From Planctomycetaceae bacterium (lineage in GTDB: Bacteria; Planctomycetota; Planctomycetia; Pirellulales; Pirellulaceae): a stretch of 43,966 nt of DNA. Shown piece after piece: positions 1 to 8,288 of this stretch. The notes under the pieces are model-generated. The model saw only the letters and a list, made by a program, of their open reading frames with translations, was not told the DNA's origin and ran no database searches. Where the stretch lies: the NCBI GenBank assembly GCA_024638965.1, contig JAHEJI010000022.1:1-43966 (forward strand), given 5' to 3'. The translations under genes were made by a program, and so were the position numbers. Each line of letters starts with the position of its first letter. Positions within the stretch are counted from its first letter, which is position 1.

Positions 1-120
1 CGGAGAACCCGGCTGGATTACAATCTGGAGAGGCTGGGAAAAACTAAACATGTATGTTAGCGTTGCCAGCAGGCTGAAAATCCAAACCTAGATGTGGGTA
101 ACGACAAGGCCAACGGCCTG

Positions 121-275
121 GGAACCGAATTACCATCAAACGTCAAGGCCCAACGGGTCGTTCCTGAACACTGAGACACTGTTTAGGGCCGCCCCGTTCG
201 GGGCTTGATGGCGTAATTCGAAAAACATTTCCCAGGGCGATGCCCTGACATGGGTCCGACCCTGCGAGCCTACAA
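121..275. repeat. Palindromic intergenic repeat, planctomycete type
   Basis: Two perfect stem-loops lie close together: positions 191-204 (five pairs, GCCCC/GGGGC, loop GTTC) and 234-246 (AGGGC/GCCCT, loop GAT). The second contains a CAGGGCGATGCCCTG-like core, which I recall as a frequent intergenic element of planctomycete genomes; that recollection was not checked. The element lies just downstream of the prolyl isomerase gene on the minus strand, where it could act as a 3' end structure, although there is no T-run after either stem. Positions 1-120 show no gene that I can support. Confidence 0.5.
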
Positions 276-335
276 GTATTACGCGTTTGCGATTTCTCAT
301 TGGCGTATTTGCTTTAGTCGCCTTTGCTCCATCAT

Positions 336-1319
336 TCACTCGGCCAATTTTCCGGATTCATCAAGGTGAGGCCAGCTGCCGGAAAATTGAATCGCAACGT
401 TTTTGCGATGGTCTCTGGCTATTTTGAAAAACAGTTCCTGTTTTGCACTGGCTAGAACCTCCCCATGTGCGTCTTGAGGGCCCTTTTTTCCCGGTTTGAT
501 TTCCAGACACTTGATTAAATGCCAGCCAATTGCGGTTTTGACTGGCGGGCTGATTCGGCCCACGCCCAACTTGAATGCCGCTTCGGTAAAATCTGGAGGC
601 ATTGGGCCGTCGATGCTGATCCAACCGACGAGTCCAGCAAGATCTTTGGAGGCTGCCTCCGAATGCTGAGCGACCAGCTTGCTCCAATCCAGTGGCTGGG
701 CAGCCAACTGCTCAAGGATGCCTTTCAGCTTTTTCACACAGGCCTCGTCAGTATCTGAACCGTGTTTGACAAGTACCTGGGCGACCTTGATTTGGGTTCC
801 ATCAAATTTGGTACGGTTCCTTTCAAAATAATTCGCCAGGACCTTTTCAGTCAAAACCCTGTTGAGATAAGAATCCCAACTCAATTTCCATCCTGTTTCA
901 AACTCAAATTGTTCGATGGTCGTCTTTTTTTCACGCAAATGATCTTCCAATGAAACGTCGGCTCGTTTTAGTTGTGACTCGAAACTCTCGATATCAAGTC
1001 GGACAGCGTTTTCGCCCACCCAATAACCTTTCTTAACGAGAAAGTCACGAACGATGGCGCGGCGTACAAGATGTTCCAACGCCTGTGCCTTAATCAGATT
1101 GGTGCCGATAATTGACCTATTACGTTCGCCCAGATTTTGGTCAATGAAACGTTCAACCGTTTTCTGGTAAATCTTGTGGTCACCGATGTTCGCCACTACA
1201 ACATTAGCTGATTCCTGGTTTGGATTCTGGCTGCACGTTAGACCAGCAAGTATTACAACCCAGAGGATTGCGATCGGAAAATCCGAGCGGACGGGACAAC
1301 AGAATTTTGAATTCATCAT
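336..1319 (-). CDS. Secreted parvulin-type peptidylprolyl isomerase
   Basis: This 327-residue protein has a SurA/PpiC-like layout. An N-terminal hydrophobic segment (about residues 14-30) ends near a Cys in LAGLTC, which may be a degenerate lipobox or a plain signal peptide. A helical region follows (about 45-165), containing the charged chaperone-like helices of the SurA/PrsA class. The parvulin domain (about 170-290) has the recognisable VAQVLVKH start, a GWI segment and the IGWHLIKCLEI ending. By family knowledge it would assist folding of exported proteins outside the cytoplasmic membrane. Two tandem ATGs are possible starts. It begins seven bases after the stop of the upstream secreted protein gene with no Shine-Dalgarno sequence, so the two are probably co-transcribed and translationally linked. 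Exact substrates cannot be inferred. Confidence 0.88.
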   Translation of the reverse strand: MMNSKFCCPVRSDFPIAILWVVILAGLTCSQNPNQESANVVVANIGDHKIYQKTVERFIDQNLGERNRSIIGTNLIKAQALEHLVRRAIVRDFLVKKGYWVGENAVRLDIESFESQLKRADVSLEDHLREKKTTIEQFEFETGWKLSWDSYLNRVLTEKVLANYFERNRTKFDGTQIKVAQVLVKHGSDTDEACVKKLKGILEQLAAQPLDWSKLVAQHSEAASKDLAGLVGWISIDGPMPPDFTEAAFKLGVGRISPPVKTAIGWHLIKCLEIKPGKKGPQDAHGEVLASAKQELFFKIARDHRKNVAIQFSGSWPHLDESGKLAE

Positions 1320-1326
1320 CGTGTGT

Positions 1327-2733
1327 TTAAGGCAACGGAATTTTTTTCAGCGTAAAGACAATTGGCGTTTTTACGATCGCGGCAGGAGTTTTGTAGACTA
1401 GCGTGCATTTTTTGGGATCGACGTCGAAAAGATATTGAACTCCCAGCTTGGATTCTTCGCTGGTGAAGGATTCATAGCCGATGAAGTCCAGGCGTTCTCC
1501 TTTTTCGTCAACGAGGTAAGCTTCATTTTCATAAATCCAACCCTGGTATGATTCCGTGGCTTCGTTTGTTTCGTCGAATCCAATGTTGACCAGCACGCTC
1601 CAAATGTCGTCGTTTTTTCGAGTCCCGCCGTAGCTGACGATAACTCCTGCTTTGCTTTGCTCCACGCCTGGGGTGAGTTTGCCAAGATCCTTGAATTTGA
1701 ACGTTTCTGTCCGTCCTGGTAGAACAGTGTCGATGGTTGCCGTGAGCGACTCGATGACTTCAATCTGTCGATCAATCAGTTTGATCGGAATCGCAAAATC
1801 CAGTTCCGGGATTTGGGGCTGGACAATCCCCGAGACGACCGATTGCTCGTTGGATACCGAGATCCGTTGACCGAATTCGTCAATAATTCTGACATGTTTC
1901 ATCGCCATGACCACCGAGATGGGTTGAATTCGGGGTTCCCACCGGACGAGCAAATTGATGATGGTGTGACTGTTCGCTGGGTTTTGCAGATTCCGCGAGG
2001 CATCGATTCTCGTGGTTTGAACTTCAAAAATACCAGCTTGATCTCGAGGGATGTTGACTTTTGCGACTGGGGCGGCGGCGTTTGGATCGGCTGGGTTCAA
2101 TATGGATTTCGGAACAAGACGCAGCTGACCGCGATCACCACTGTACGGTGCGACGGCCAGATTTGCCTGATCCATGACGCGGTTGAGAGCCTTCCAAAAC
2201 TCGGCGTCTCTCAGGTTGAGGACCAGTTTTTGGTTGAGGAATTCGGGTGGGGCCTGGTCGATCATCGCGACGTCGTTTTTGGTCTGTGTTTTTATTTCGG
2301 CCAAGGCTTCTGCGATCGTCATGGTGCCTTTCAACGTAACTCGGGTGGATTTGGTGGCTCCCGCTACCGCCAGTTTTTCCAGCGCTTGACGAACTCGCAA
2401 CATTCTTTCCTTGGTGTCACTGGAGACTTCGTCTTGCGGAATTTCCAGAAAATCAAGAATAACCGGACCCAGGCTTTTGAGTTCCGCTTCGGCTGCGTCG
2501 CGTTCAGAAATCTGCTGAGCTTGAAGTTGATGTTGGAGCAGTTCAACTCGTTCCATCAACTGCATTTCGCTCATTTCCTGAGCCGGCGGTGAATCGGGTT
2601 CCTGCTTCTGCTTGTCCTCATCTGCCGAGTCCGCAGATTCCAAGTCCTGAAACCCTGCCGAGGCCATCGATCGGGATAAATCAAAGACAACCATTCCCAG
2701 AAGAAGTGGGATCAACAACCAAATCGTTCGCAT
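1327..2733 (-). CDS. Secreted protein of unknown function
   Basis: I do not recognise a named family for this 468-residue protein. Residues 1-26 form a signal peptide ending in an ASA-like cleavage site. Then comes an acidic, Gln-rich linker (about 30-55), a helical segment with heptad-like spacing (55-115), and a compact region (about 125-200) containing TIAEALAEIKTQTK and LRDAEFWKALNRVM. That pattern of helix, strand and helix resembles the short secretin/TonB N-terminal type domains often found in planctomycete proteins, but this is only a resemblance. The remaining 260 residues look beta-rich. The ATG at 2733 has an AGGA seven bases upstream, so the start is well supported. The prolyl isomerase gene follows after seven bases, suggesting that this exported protein, or its neighbours in the envelope, are clients. 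Confidence 0.8.
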   Translation of the reverse strand: MRTIWLLIPLLLGMVVFDLSRSMASAGFQDLESADSADEDKQKQEPDSPPAQEMSEMQLMERVELLQHQLQAQQISERDAAEAELKSLGPVILDFLEIPQDEVSSDTKERMLRVRQALEKLAVAGATKSTRVTLKGTMTIAEALAEIKTQTKNDVAMIDQAPPEFLNQKLVLNLRDAEFWKALNRVMDQANLAVAPYSGDRGQLRLVPKSILNPADPNAAAPVAKVNIPRDQAGIFEVQTTRIDASRNLQNPANSHTIINLLVRWEPRIQPISVVMAMKHVRIIDEFGQRISVSNEQSVVSGIVQPQIPELDFAIPIKLIDRQIEVIESLTATIDTVLPGRTETFKFKDLGKLTPGVEQSKAGVIVSYGGTRKNDDIWSVLVNIGFDETNEATESYQGWIYENEAYLVDEKGERLDFIGYESFTSEESKLGVQYLFDVDPKKCTLVYKTPAAIVKTPIVFTLKKIPLP

Positions 2734-2869
2734 GTCGAGTTCCTGATTAAGTCAAACTTCACTGCCAGTTTAACGCGTTTCCCCGAATAGGTGTAAAAAT
2801 CCGACTGATTTTGTTTTCATGAGCTAGGTTTTTCAAAGTGTGACTTGAGACTCTTTGTGGTGCCGAAAC

Positions 2870-3985
2870 ATGAATAACCCGTTATTTGTCTTGCAATTCT
2901 GTTTGTTCGTCTTGACCTTCATCGTTGGGACAACGAATGCATCTGCCGTCCACGACAATAATGGCGAGGTCACCGTCGAAATCAAGTACAAGGGCAAAAA
3001 GTACATTGGCAAACCGATCGCCTGGGACGGCAAAGACATGGTTTTGTTGAGGCGGGACGGCAGAGTCGCAATTTTGCCGGCCAAAAGCGAAGCGGACATC
3101 AAACAGGTCGATGACGAATTCCTGCCGATGTCGAGATCGATGATCCGGAAAAACTTGATCAAAGAGTTCGGCAGTAGATACCAGGTTTCGGTCACGCAGA
3201 ATTTTATCGTCGTTCATCCCGTCGGCAGTTCTACCAAGTGGGCGCAGCCTTTTGAAACGTTATACCAACGATTTCGACAGTACTTTACGACCCGCAAAAT
3301 TACAGTCGACAATCCCGAGTTTCCCATGGTCGCGGTCGTGTTGCAAACGCGCGGCGAATTCGATCGGTTTCTGAAGTCGTACCACGACTACCATAAGGAC
3401 ATTCTGGGCTATTACTCACCTCGCAGTAACCGAATCATCACGTTTGATCAGTCAGCGGGGCAATCGAAAGATCAAAGCTGGTTTTTCAATGCGGGCACAA
3501 TTATTCACGAAGCCACACATCAAACTGCGTTCAATACCGGGATTCATTCACGCTTCGGCCCTGTGCCTCGATGGATTAGTGAGGGTTTAGCAATGATGTT
3601 TGAAGCACCGGGCGTCAATAACAGCAATTTTTATTCGCGCCAATCTAAACGAATTAATCGCGACCGACTTATCGCGCTCAAATATTACTACCAAAAAAAC
3701 AAAGTTGACGGTCGTTGGATGGATATGATTTCCAGTGATCATCTGTTTCGCAAAGACCCTACTTTGGCCTACGCGATGGCTTGGGGGATGACGTTTTACC
3801 TGGCCGAAACGCAACCAAGGAACTACATAAGATTTCTCAAGCATGACGCGAAGCGTGCAGATTTTGCAGCTTATGACCGAAGCGACCGCCGCAAAGACTT
3901 TGCAAAGTACTTCGGTGCGAATATGACTGATCTCGAAGCGCGCATCAATGATTTTATCACCAACTTGGAGATTCCTGAAACCTAG
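2870..3985 (+). CDS. DUF1570 gluzincin-like secreted protein
   Basis: The 371-residue protein starts with a signal peptide (residues 1-26, ending in NASA). Residues 34-85 form a small basic beta domain. The C-terminal half carries a zinc metallopeptidase signature: HEATH at 213-217 and WISEGLA with Glu238 as the likely third ligand, the spacing expected of a gluzincin. This arrangement is typical of the DUF1570 family, which is abundant in planctomycetes and has no established substrate. An upstream TTG at 2855 is in frame, but the ATG at 2870 begins directly with the signal peptide and is preferred. The gene is transcribed away from the secreted-protein/prolyl isomerase pair, so 2734-2869 is a divergent promoter region. 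Proteolytic activity is predicted from the motif only. Confidence 0.85.
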   Translation: MNNPLFVLQFCLFVLTFIVGTTNASAVHDNNGEVTVEIKYKGKKYIGKPIAWDGKDMVLLRRDGRVAILPAKSEADIKQVDDEFLPMSRSMIRKNLIKEFGSRYQVSVTQNFIVVHPVGSSTKWAQPFETLYQRFRQYFTTRKITVDNPEFPMVAVVLQTRGEFDRFLKSYHDYHKDILGYYSPRSNRIITFDQSAGQSKDQSWFFNAGTIIHEATHQTAFNTGIHSRFGPVPRWISEGLAMMFEAPGVNNSNFYSRQSKRINRDRLIALKYYYQKNKVDGRWMDMISSDHLFRKDPTLAYAMAWGMTFYLAETQPRNYIRFLKHDAKRADFAAYDRSDRRKDFAKYFGANMTDLEARINDFITNLEIPET

Positions 3986-4035
3986 TGGGTGACTCATTCG
4001 CGAAAACACGAGCGGTCCTTCAGTCGGCGAAATTT

Positions 4036-4124
4036 GTAGGTCGGAACGAGCTCTGCGTAGGTCCGGCAACGCATCGTGAATAACTTGACAGTGCCGGAAC
4101 AGCGCAGGCTTCGTTCCCTCGTAC
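4036..4124. repeat. Imperfect inverted repeat between genes
   Basis: The arms 4036-4057 and 4103-4124 match as an inverted repeat at about 16 of 22 positions, and the inner sequence adds further pairing (TCCGGCAAC against GTGCCGGA). The stretch 3986-4327 contains no convincing gene; apart from this element it shows nothing recognisable. It lies between the 3' ends of two convergent genes, so it could serve as a bidirectional 3' end structure. It resembles a repeat family I associate with planctomycete intergenic regions (core GTAGGTCGGAACGAG), from memory only. Confidence 0.5.
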
Positions 4125-4327
4125 CAACTAAACGACCCATTACTTCTCGAACCAGCTCTCTCTACCTTAGGTTGGGGCGAACTCGCGCCATTGGTTCGTG
4201 GGTCGTCGCAAACTTGATTGTTTGAAATAACAAAGTGTACTCTGGCGGAGGGGACCTAAAGCGAGTGAAGACCCACCAACATCACCGTTTTGCTCGTCGC
4301 CACACGACAGCCTGTGAGAAATGCGGG

Positions 4328-4960
4328 CTAAACCAATCCTTGTTTAACCGCCCAGACGGCTGCCTGGGTCCGATCATTTACGTCCAACTTTCGGAGGATG
4401 TTTTGTACATGCTCTTTGACTGTTTCAACGCTGATCCCAAGTGACTTTCCCACTTCGCGATTACTCAATCCCATCGAAACGTGCTGGAGTACTTGCATCT
4501 CCCGATTGGTGAGCGGAATATTGGGATCGCGATTTGCGCCGGAGCGCCGCATTTTGCCGCGCGTCGTTACCAATAGACTGGAATCCGGCGGAGGGCTTCC
4601 AGCGGCTGCATTTTTGATCGCCGAAAGAAGGTCTTCTGTTCGTGAAGTCTTCAAAATGTAGTCGTGGCAACCCAATGCAGCTGCTCGGGCAATGTGACTT
4701 GGATTTTCCAGCGCCGAGTATACAACGACCTTGGAATCCTGATGCCGTTCTTTCAGTTTTTCAAGCTGTTTTAGGGCATCTTTACCATGCAGCCGTACTT
4801 CCATGACGACTAAATCGGGCTGGTGATCTTCGAAAGCGGTTTCTATCTCCTCAGCATCGCTCACAGTTTTTACAACTTCAATACCGTGTTTGCCTAACGC
4901 GTACTGAAGACCATTCGAAATCGCCGGATGGTCATCGGCCACTAGAATTCTCAATGGCAT
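4328..4960 (-). CDS. NarL-type response regulator lacking the phospho-acceptor Asp
   Basis: A receiver domain (residues 1-120) and a LuxR/NarL helix-turn-helix domain (about 145-208) are clear. The acidic pocket residues Asp9 and Asp10, Ser82 and Lys104 are in place, but the phospho-acceptor position is Glu54 (VVMEVRL), codon GAA at 4801-4799. Asp-to-Glu changes at this site mimic phosphorylation in some response regulators, so the protein may be constitutively active or use another input. The DNA-binding domain has the usual TNREMQVLQHVSMGLSNREV start and a KEHVQNILRKL recognition helix. I start at the ATG at 4960, directly before the first receiver strand; an in-frame ATG at 5005 would add 15 residues, and neither has a clear ribosome binding site. 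No histidine kinase lies in the window. It is divergent from an NtrC-type regulator. Confidence 0.9.
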   Translation of the reverse strand: MPLRILVADDHPAISNGLQYALGKHGIEVVKTVSDAEEIETAFEDHQPDLVVMEVRLHGKDALKQLEKLKERHQDSKVVVYSALENPSHIARAAALGCHDYILKTSRTEDLLSAIKNAAAGSPPPDSSLLVTTRGKMRRSGANRDPNIPLTNREMQVLQHVSMGLSNREVGKSLGISVETVKEHVQNILRKLDVNDRTQAAVWAVKQGLV

Positions 4961-5207
4961 TTGTGATCCGGTTGTTAAATACGCATCTGCCGTCTCGCAG
5001 TGCATAGAGTGGGATATTCGGGTCGTAGTTGATGGGGCAGATATACCTACTCAATAAATTAGCTTCCCCAGTGCAATCAATCCACCCAAACAAGTGGGAT
5101 CCTTCGGAAAATCATAAAAACACCTGAATTTGACACGCAAACTGAAATGGCGACCTACATAAGAGGATGACTGTTGCATTTTGTCACCGCTCCAAATTCG
5201 AATTCTC

Positions 5208-6629
5208 ATGAAAAAGACCCCAACGGCCAAAAAAACATCAATTCTGATCGTCGATGACGACCGTCATTTACTTCAATCGATGGGCGGCTGGATGGCCGAA
5301 CAAGGATTCGAGGTTGGGTTGGCTCATGACTGCCAGACGGCCGAAGCGCATTTAGCGCAAAATGAATTTGATTTGGCGTTGGTCGATTTACATCTCGGTG
5401 CAGACGATGGTTTTAGCGTCTTAGAGCACTGCAGGAAGCATTACCCGCAAACAATTGTCCTGTTAATGACGGGGTACGCGACCGTAGAAACAGGCATCGA
5501 AGCCGTACGTGCGGGCGCTTTTGATTTGCTGACGAAGCCACTTATCGATGAAGAGATCCTGATCGCAATCGATCGGGCTTTGTCGCAACAACTGGTAATT
5601 GAAGAAAACCAACAACTCAAGGCCCAGTTGGATAGTCGCTTCGGAATGGAGAACATTATCGCCAACGATGCGCGAATGCAAAAGTTATTCGACGTCGTCG
5701 ACAGTGTCGCAAACACGAAGGCAACCGTGCTCGTTACCGGCGAAAGCGGAACCGGGAAATCACTGCTTGCGCGCGCCATTCATCGACGCAGCGATCGGCG
5801 CGATGCTCCGTTTATCGAAGTAGCTTGTGGTGCTCTTCCGGAAAACCTGCTGGAAAGCGAGTTGTTTGGGCACGTTGCCGGTGCGTTCACCGGAGCCACC
5901 AGCAATAAGGAAGGAAAATTCAAACAAGCGGACGGCGGTACGATCTTCCTGGATGAGATTGGAACCGCATCACCCGCAATGCAAGTGAAACTGTTACGTG
6001 TATTGCAGGAATTGGAGTTTGAACAAGTCGGCGGATCGGAGACATTTCGAGTTAATACTCGCATTATTCTCGCAACCAACGAAGACCTTTCGAAAGCTGT
6101 GTCGGAAGGCACATTTCGACAAGATCTCTACTACCGAGTGAATGTCATCAATCTTGAGCTTCCTTCTTTGAAAGAACGAGTTACGGATATCCCGGTTCTG
6201 GCGAACTACTTCCTGAACAAAGTTTGCGAAGAGACGGGTCGGCAAATTGGTGGTTTCGAGCCCAACGCCATGTCCGCCCTGCAAAACTACAATTGGCCCG
6301 GCAATGTTCGCGAACTACAAAACATCGTCGAACGAGCGGTCCTGCTAGGCAAGTCGGACACGATTCAGCTTGCCGATCTTCCCGCCCATATTTCGAATAA
6401 TGCGATGCCAACACATTCGTTTGTTAGTACCGCCACCGCCGGTCGTCCTCAAACGCTCAAAGAAGCACTGGAAGGACCCGAACGCCAAATCATTCTGCAA
6501 GTGCTCCGCCAAAACAACTGGAATCGAAACGAGACCGCAGATCAACTCGGCGTTAATCGAACCACGCTCTATAAAAAGATGAAAAAGCTGGGTCTGGACG
6601 ATCCGAACTTGGCTGCCTCGGACCGGTAG
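5208..6629 (+). CDS. Sigma-54-dependent response regulator (NtrC family)
   Basis: The 473-residue protein has the three standard modules. The receiver (about 10-125) keeps Asp16/Asp17, the phospho-acceptor Asp60, Thr88 and Lys110. The AAA+ domain (about 148-385) has Walker A GESGTGKS at 178-185, the sigma-54 contact loop GAFTGA at 225-230 and Walker B FLDEIG with Asp249/Glu250. A Fis-type helix-turn-helix closes the protein (about 425-470, with NRNETADQLGVNRTTLYKKM). By family it activates sigma-54 promoters by ATP hydrolysis once phosphorylated. The ATG at 5208 was chosen over an in-frame TTG at 5181 because it fits family starts. The gene is divergent from the NarL-type regulator; a TTGACA lies at 5129-5134 in the shared region but no well-spaced -10 goes with it. 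Target genes are unknown. Confidence 0.95.
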   Translation: MKKTPTAKKTSILIVDDDRHLLQSMGGWMAEQGFEVGLAHDCQTAEAHLAQNEFDLALVDLHLGADDGFSVLEHCRKHYPQTIVLLMTGYATVETGIEAVRAGAFDLLTKPLIDEEILIAIDRALSQQLVIEENQQLKAQLDSRFGMENIIANDARMQKLFDVVDSVANTKATVLVTGESGTGKSLLARAIHRRSDRRDAPFIEVACGALPENLLESELFGHVAGAFTGATSNKEGKFKQADGGTIFLDEIGTASPAMQVKLLRVLQELEFEQVGGSETFRVNTRIILATNEDLSKAVSEGTFRQDLYYRVNVINLELPSLKERVTDIPVLANYFLNKVCEETGRQIGGFEPNAMSALQNYNWPGNVRELQNIVERAVLLGKSDTIQLADLPAHISNNAMPTHSFVSTATAGRPQTLKEALEGPERQIILQVLRQNNWNRNETADQLGVNRTTLYKKMKKLGLDDPNLAASDR

Positions 6630-6665
6630 CCGGAAGCAATCCTTGCCTGGGCAATGGCCAGCCCG

Positions 6666-7934
6666 TTAAAGCTCTGTTCCGATCAGGCAATTACTTTCCG
6701 CGTTCGCAATAAGAACGTTAACGAGTGAACTTTCTTCAACGTTGGAGCCTGGAAGTCGAATCTGCGCGTAGCGACACGAGGTGCCGGATGCTTCGCCCAA
6801 TTCGTTTTTCTCAACCATGAGTTGCAATTGCTCGCCCACAAGGCGCTTGAAATAGCGGCCACGCAATTCTGCTTCCAACGTTGCGAGTTCCTTTCCACGA
6901 GCTGATTTGACATGTTTTTCAATCTGGTTCTCCATCTTGGCCGCCGGTGTCCCTTGCCGCGGACTGAATGGAAACAGATGGATTTTTGAAAATCCGATTT
7001 GCCGGCAGGCATCCAGCGACTGTTCAAAGTCTTCATCCGTTTCACCGGGAAATCCGACAATCACATCGGTCGAAAATGCCGGTTGATCAAGATTCTCGCG
7101 AACAAGATGGCAGCGGTCGATGATGTGTTTTCGAGTCCAACGTCGTTTCATGCGTCTCAGGATGCGGTCACTTCCGCTCTGCAAGCAGACGTGTAAGTGA
7201 GGGCAAACGCGATTGGCATTGTTTTTCATCACCGAAATCAAATCGCGTGTCACTTCCGTTGCCTCAATGCTGGAAAGACGAATTCGGAAATCTCCCGGAA
7301 TCGCAATGATCTTCTCGACCAGATGGGAAAGCCTAGTCCATTCCGATTTTGGTTTGCCTTGACAAAAGTCAACTCCGTAGTGGCCGAGGTGAATGCCCGT
7401 CAAAATGATTTCTTTGAAACCGTTATCCACGAGGCGTCGAACTTCGTCCAGAATTTCCGTCATCGAGCGACTGTACATTTGCGGGCGGACTTTGGGGATG
7501 ATGCAATAGCTGCACTTTAACAAACATCCGTCTTGAACTTTGACGTAGGCGCGATGGCGACCGGCCAATCCCGAGATTCCGTTGGGAATATCAACCACTC
7601 CAAAGCGTCCGAGAAGATCACCGAGTTCTCGTTTGTCCGTTACGACTTCCTCAACACCCGGCAATTTTGCAACTTCATCTGGCGCCCGAGTCGCATAACA
7701 ACCCATCACAACGATTCGTGCATCGGGATTATCGCGGTTCATCCGACGGATAATCTGGCGGCTTTTTGCATCCCCCTCTGAGGTCACCGTGCACGTATTC
7801 ACAATGCACAGGTCTGCTCGCTGTTCCGGCTCAGCTTCTTCGTAACCTGAGCGCAACAGTCCTTCGCGGACAAACTGGGTCTCGTACTGGTTGACCTTGC
7901 AACCGAGCGTGTAGGTTTTGAGACGAGCGGTCAC
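6666..7934 (-). CDS. mtaB: tRNA t6A37 methylthiotransferase MtaB
   Basis: The 422-residue protein is a radical-SAM methylthiotransferase. By family it adds a methylthio group to N6-threonylcarbamoyladenosine at position 37 of ANN-decoding tRNAs. The N-terminal domain carries the auxiliary [4Fe-4S] cysteines Cys12 (TLGCKVNQYET), Cys48 (VNTCTV) and Cys79 (VMGCY). The radical-SAM triad is Cys137, Cys141 and Cys144 (DGCLLKCSYC). A C-terminal TRAM-like region begins near residue 355. The GCKVNQYE form of the first motif separates MtaB from MiaB and RimO. Translation starts at a GTG at 7934, five bases after the last base of the clpS coding sequence, with only three bases between the stop and the start codon, so the two form an operon. 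Length and motif set are normal. Confidence 0.93.
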   Translation of the reverse strand: MTARLKTYTLGCKVNQYETQFVREGLLRSGYEEAEPEQRADLCIVNTCTVTSEGDAKSRQIIRRMNRDNPDARIVVMGCYATRAPDEVAKLPGVEEVVTDKRELGDLLGRFGVVDIPNGISGLAGRHRAYVKVQDGCLLKCSYCIIPKVRPQMYSRSMTEILDEVRRLVDNGFKEIILTGIHLGHYGVDFCQGKPKSEWTRLSHLVEKIIAIPGDFRIRLSSIEATEVTRDLISVMKNNANRVCPHLHVCLQSGSDRILRRMKRRWTRKHIIDRCHLVRENLDQPAFSTDVIVGFPGETDEDFEQSLDACRQIGFSKIHLFPFSPRQGTPAAKMENQIEKHVKSARGKELATLEAELRGRYFKRLVGEQLQLMVEKNELGEASGTSCRYAQIRLPGSNVEESSLVNVLIANAESNCLIGTEL

Positions 7935-7937
7935 TAA

Positions 7938-8288
7938 TTACTCATGAGGAACAGGTTCAATTGAGGCGCTCATTGAACCCTTGCAGCGACCAATTAACAT
8001 GTCTTTGCCAAACGCGTGAATTTGGTCGCGTTTAAGTTCCGCGTGTTCTCGGGTGGTCGTCAAAACGGCTGCTCGACCTGAGGCGTCGACGGTTTTTGCG
8101 ATCTCAAATCCTTTGGAATATGAGTGGCAAAAGAGTTGCCTCATCATCAGAACCACATACTCGTACGAATGATCGTCATCGTCCCACAAAATTACGTTGT
8201 AGCGCGGCTGACGTTTAGGTCGTTGATCGTCTTGGACGTGTCTCTTTTTGGTGGGTGCTACAACGGTTGCGGATCCATGCTCTGTCAT
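7938..8288 (-). CDS. clpS: Clp protease adaptor ClpS, divergent pocket
   Basis: The 116-residue protein has a disordered basic N-terminus (1-28) and a ClpS core (about 29-112). ClpS delivers substrates with destabilising N-terminal residues to ClpAP-type proteases. Core features are visible: YNVILWDDDDHSYEYVV, the central helix and TREHAELKRDQIHAFG. Against the Escherichia coli protein, the alpha-amino contacts Asn34 and His66 align with Asp36 and Asp68, and the gatekeeper Met40 aligns with Tyr42. The acidic pair after Asn34 is kept (Asp37, Asp38). The C-terminal GSMSASIEP tail is what I remember from planctomycete homologues. N-degron specificity may therefore differ from the classical form. 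No clpA or aat gene lies in the window; mtaB follows directly. Confidence 0.9.
   Translation of the reverse strand: MTEHGSATVVAPTKKRHVQDDQRPKRQPRYNVILWDDDDHSYEYVVLMMRQLFCHSYSKGFEIAKTVDASGRAAVLTTTREHAELKRDQIHAFGKDMLIGRCKGSMSASIEPVPHE

Noticed and set aside
136-339. 67-codon minus-strand frame starting at a GTG that overlaps the prolyl isomerase stop
   Set aside because: Most of it is the translation of a palindromic repeat, with no domain and no ribosome binding site.
5129-5160. TTGACA with a TACATA as a promoter for the NtrC-type gene, or a sigma-54 site
   Set aside because: The spacing is 20 bases, and no GG/GC pair with sigma-54 spacing is present.
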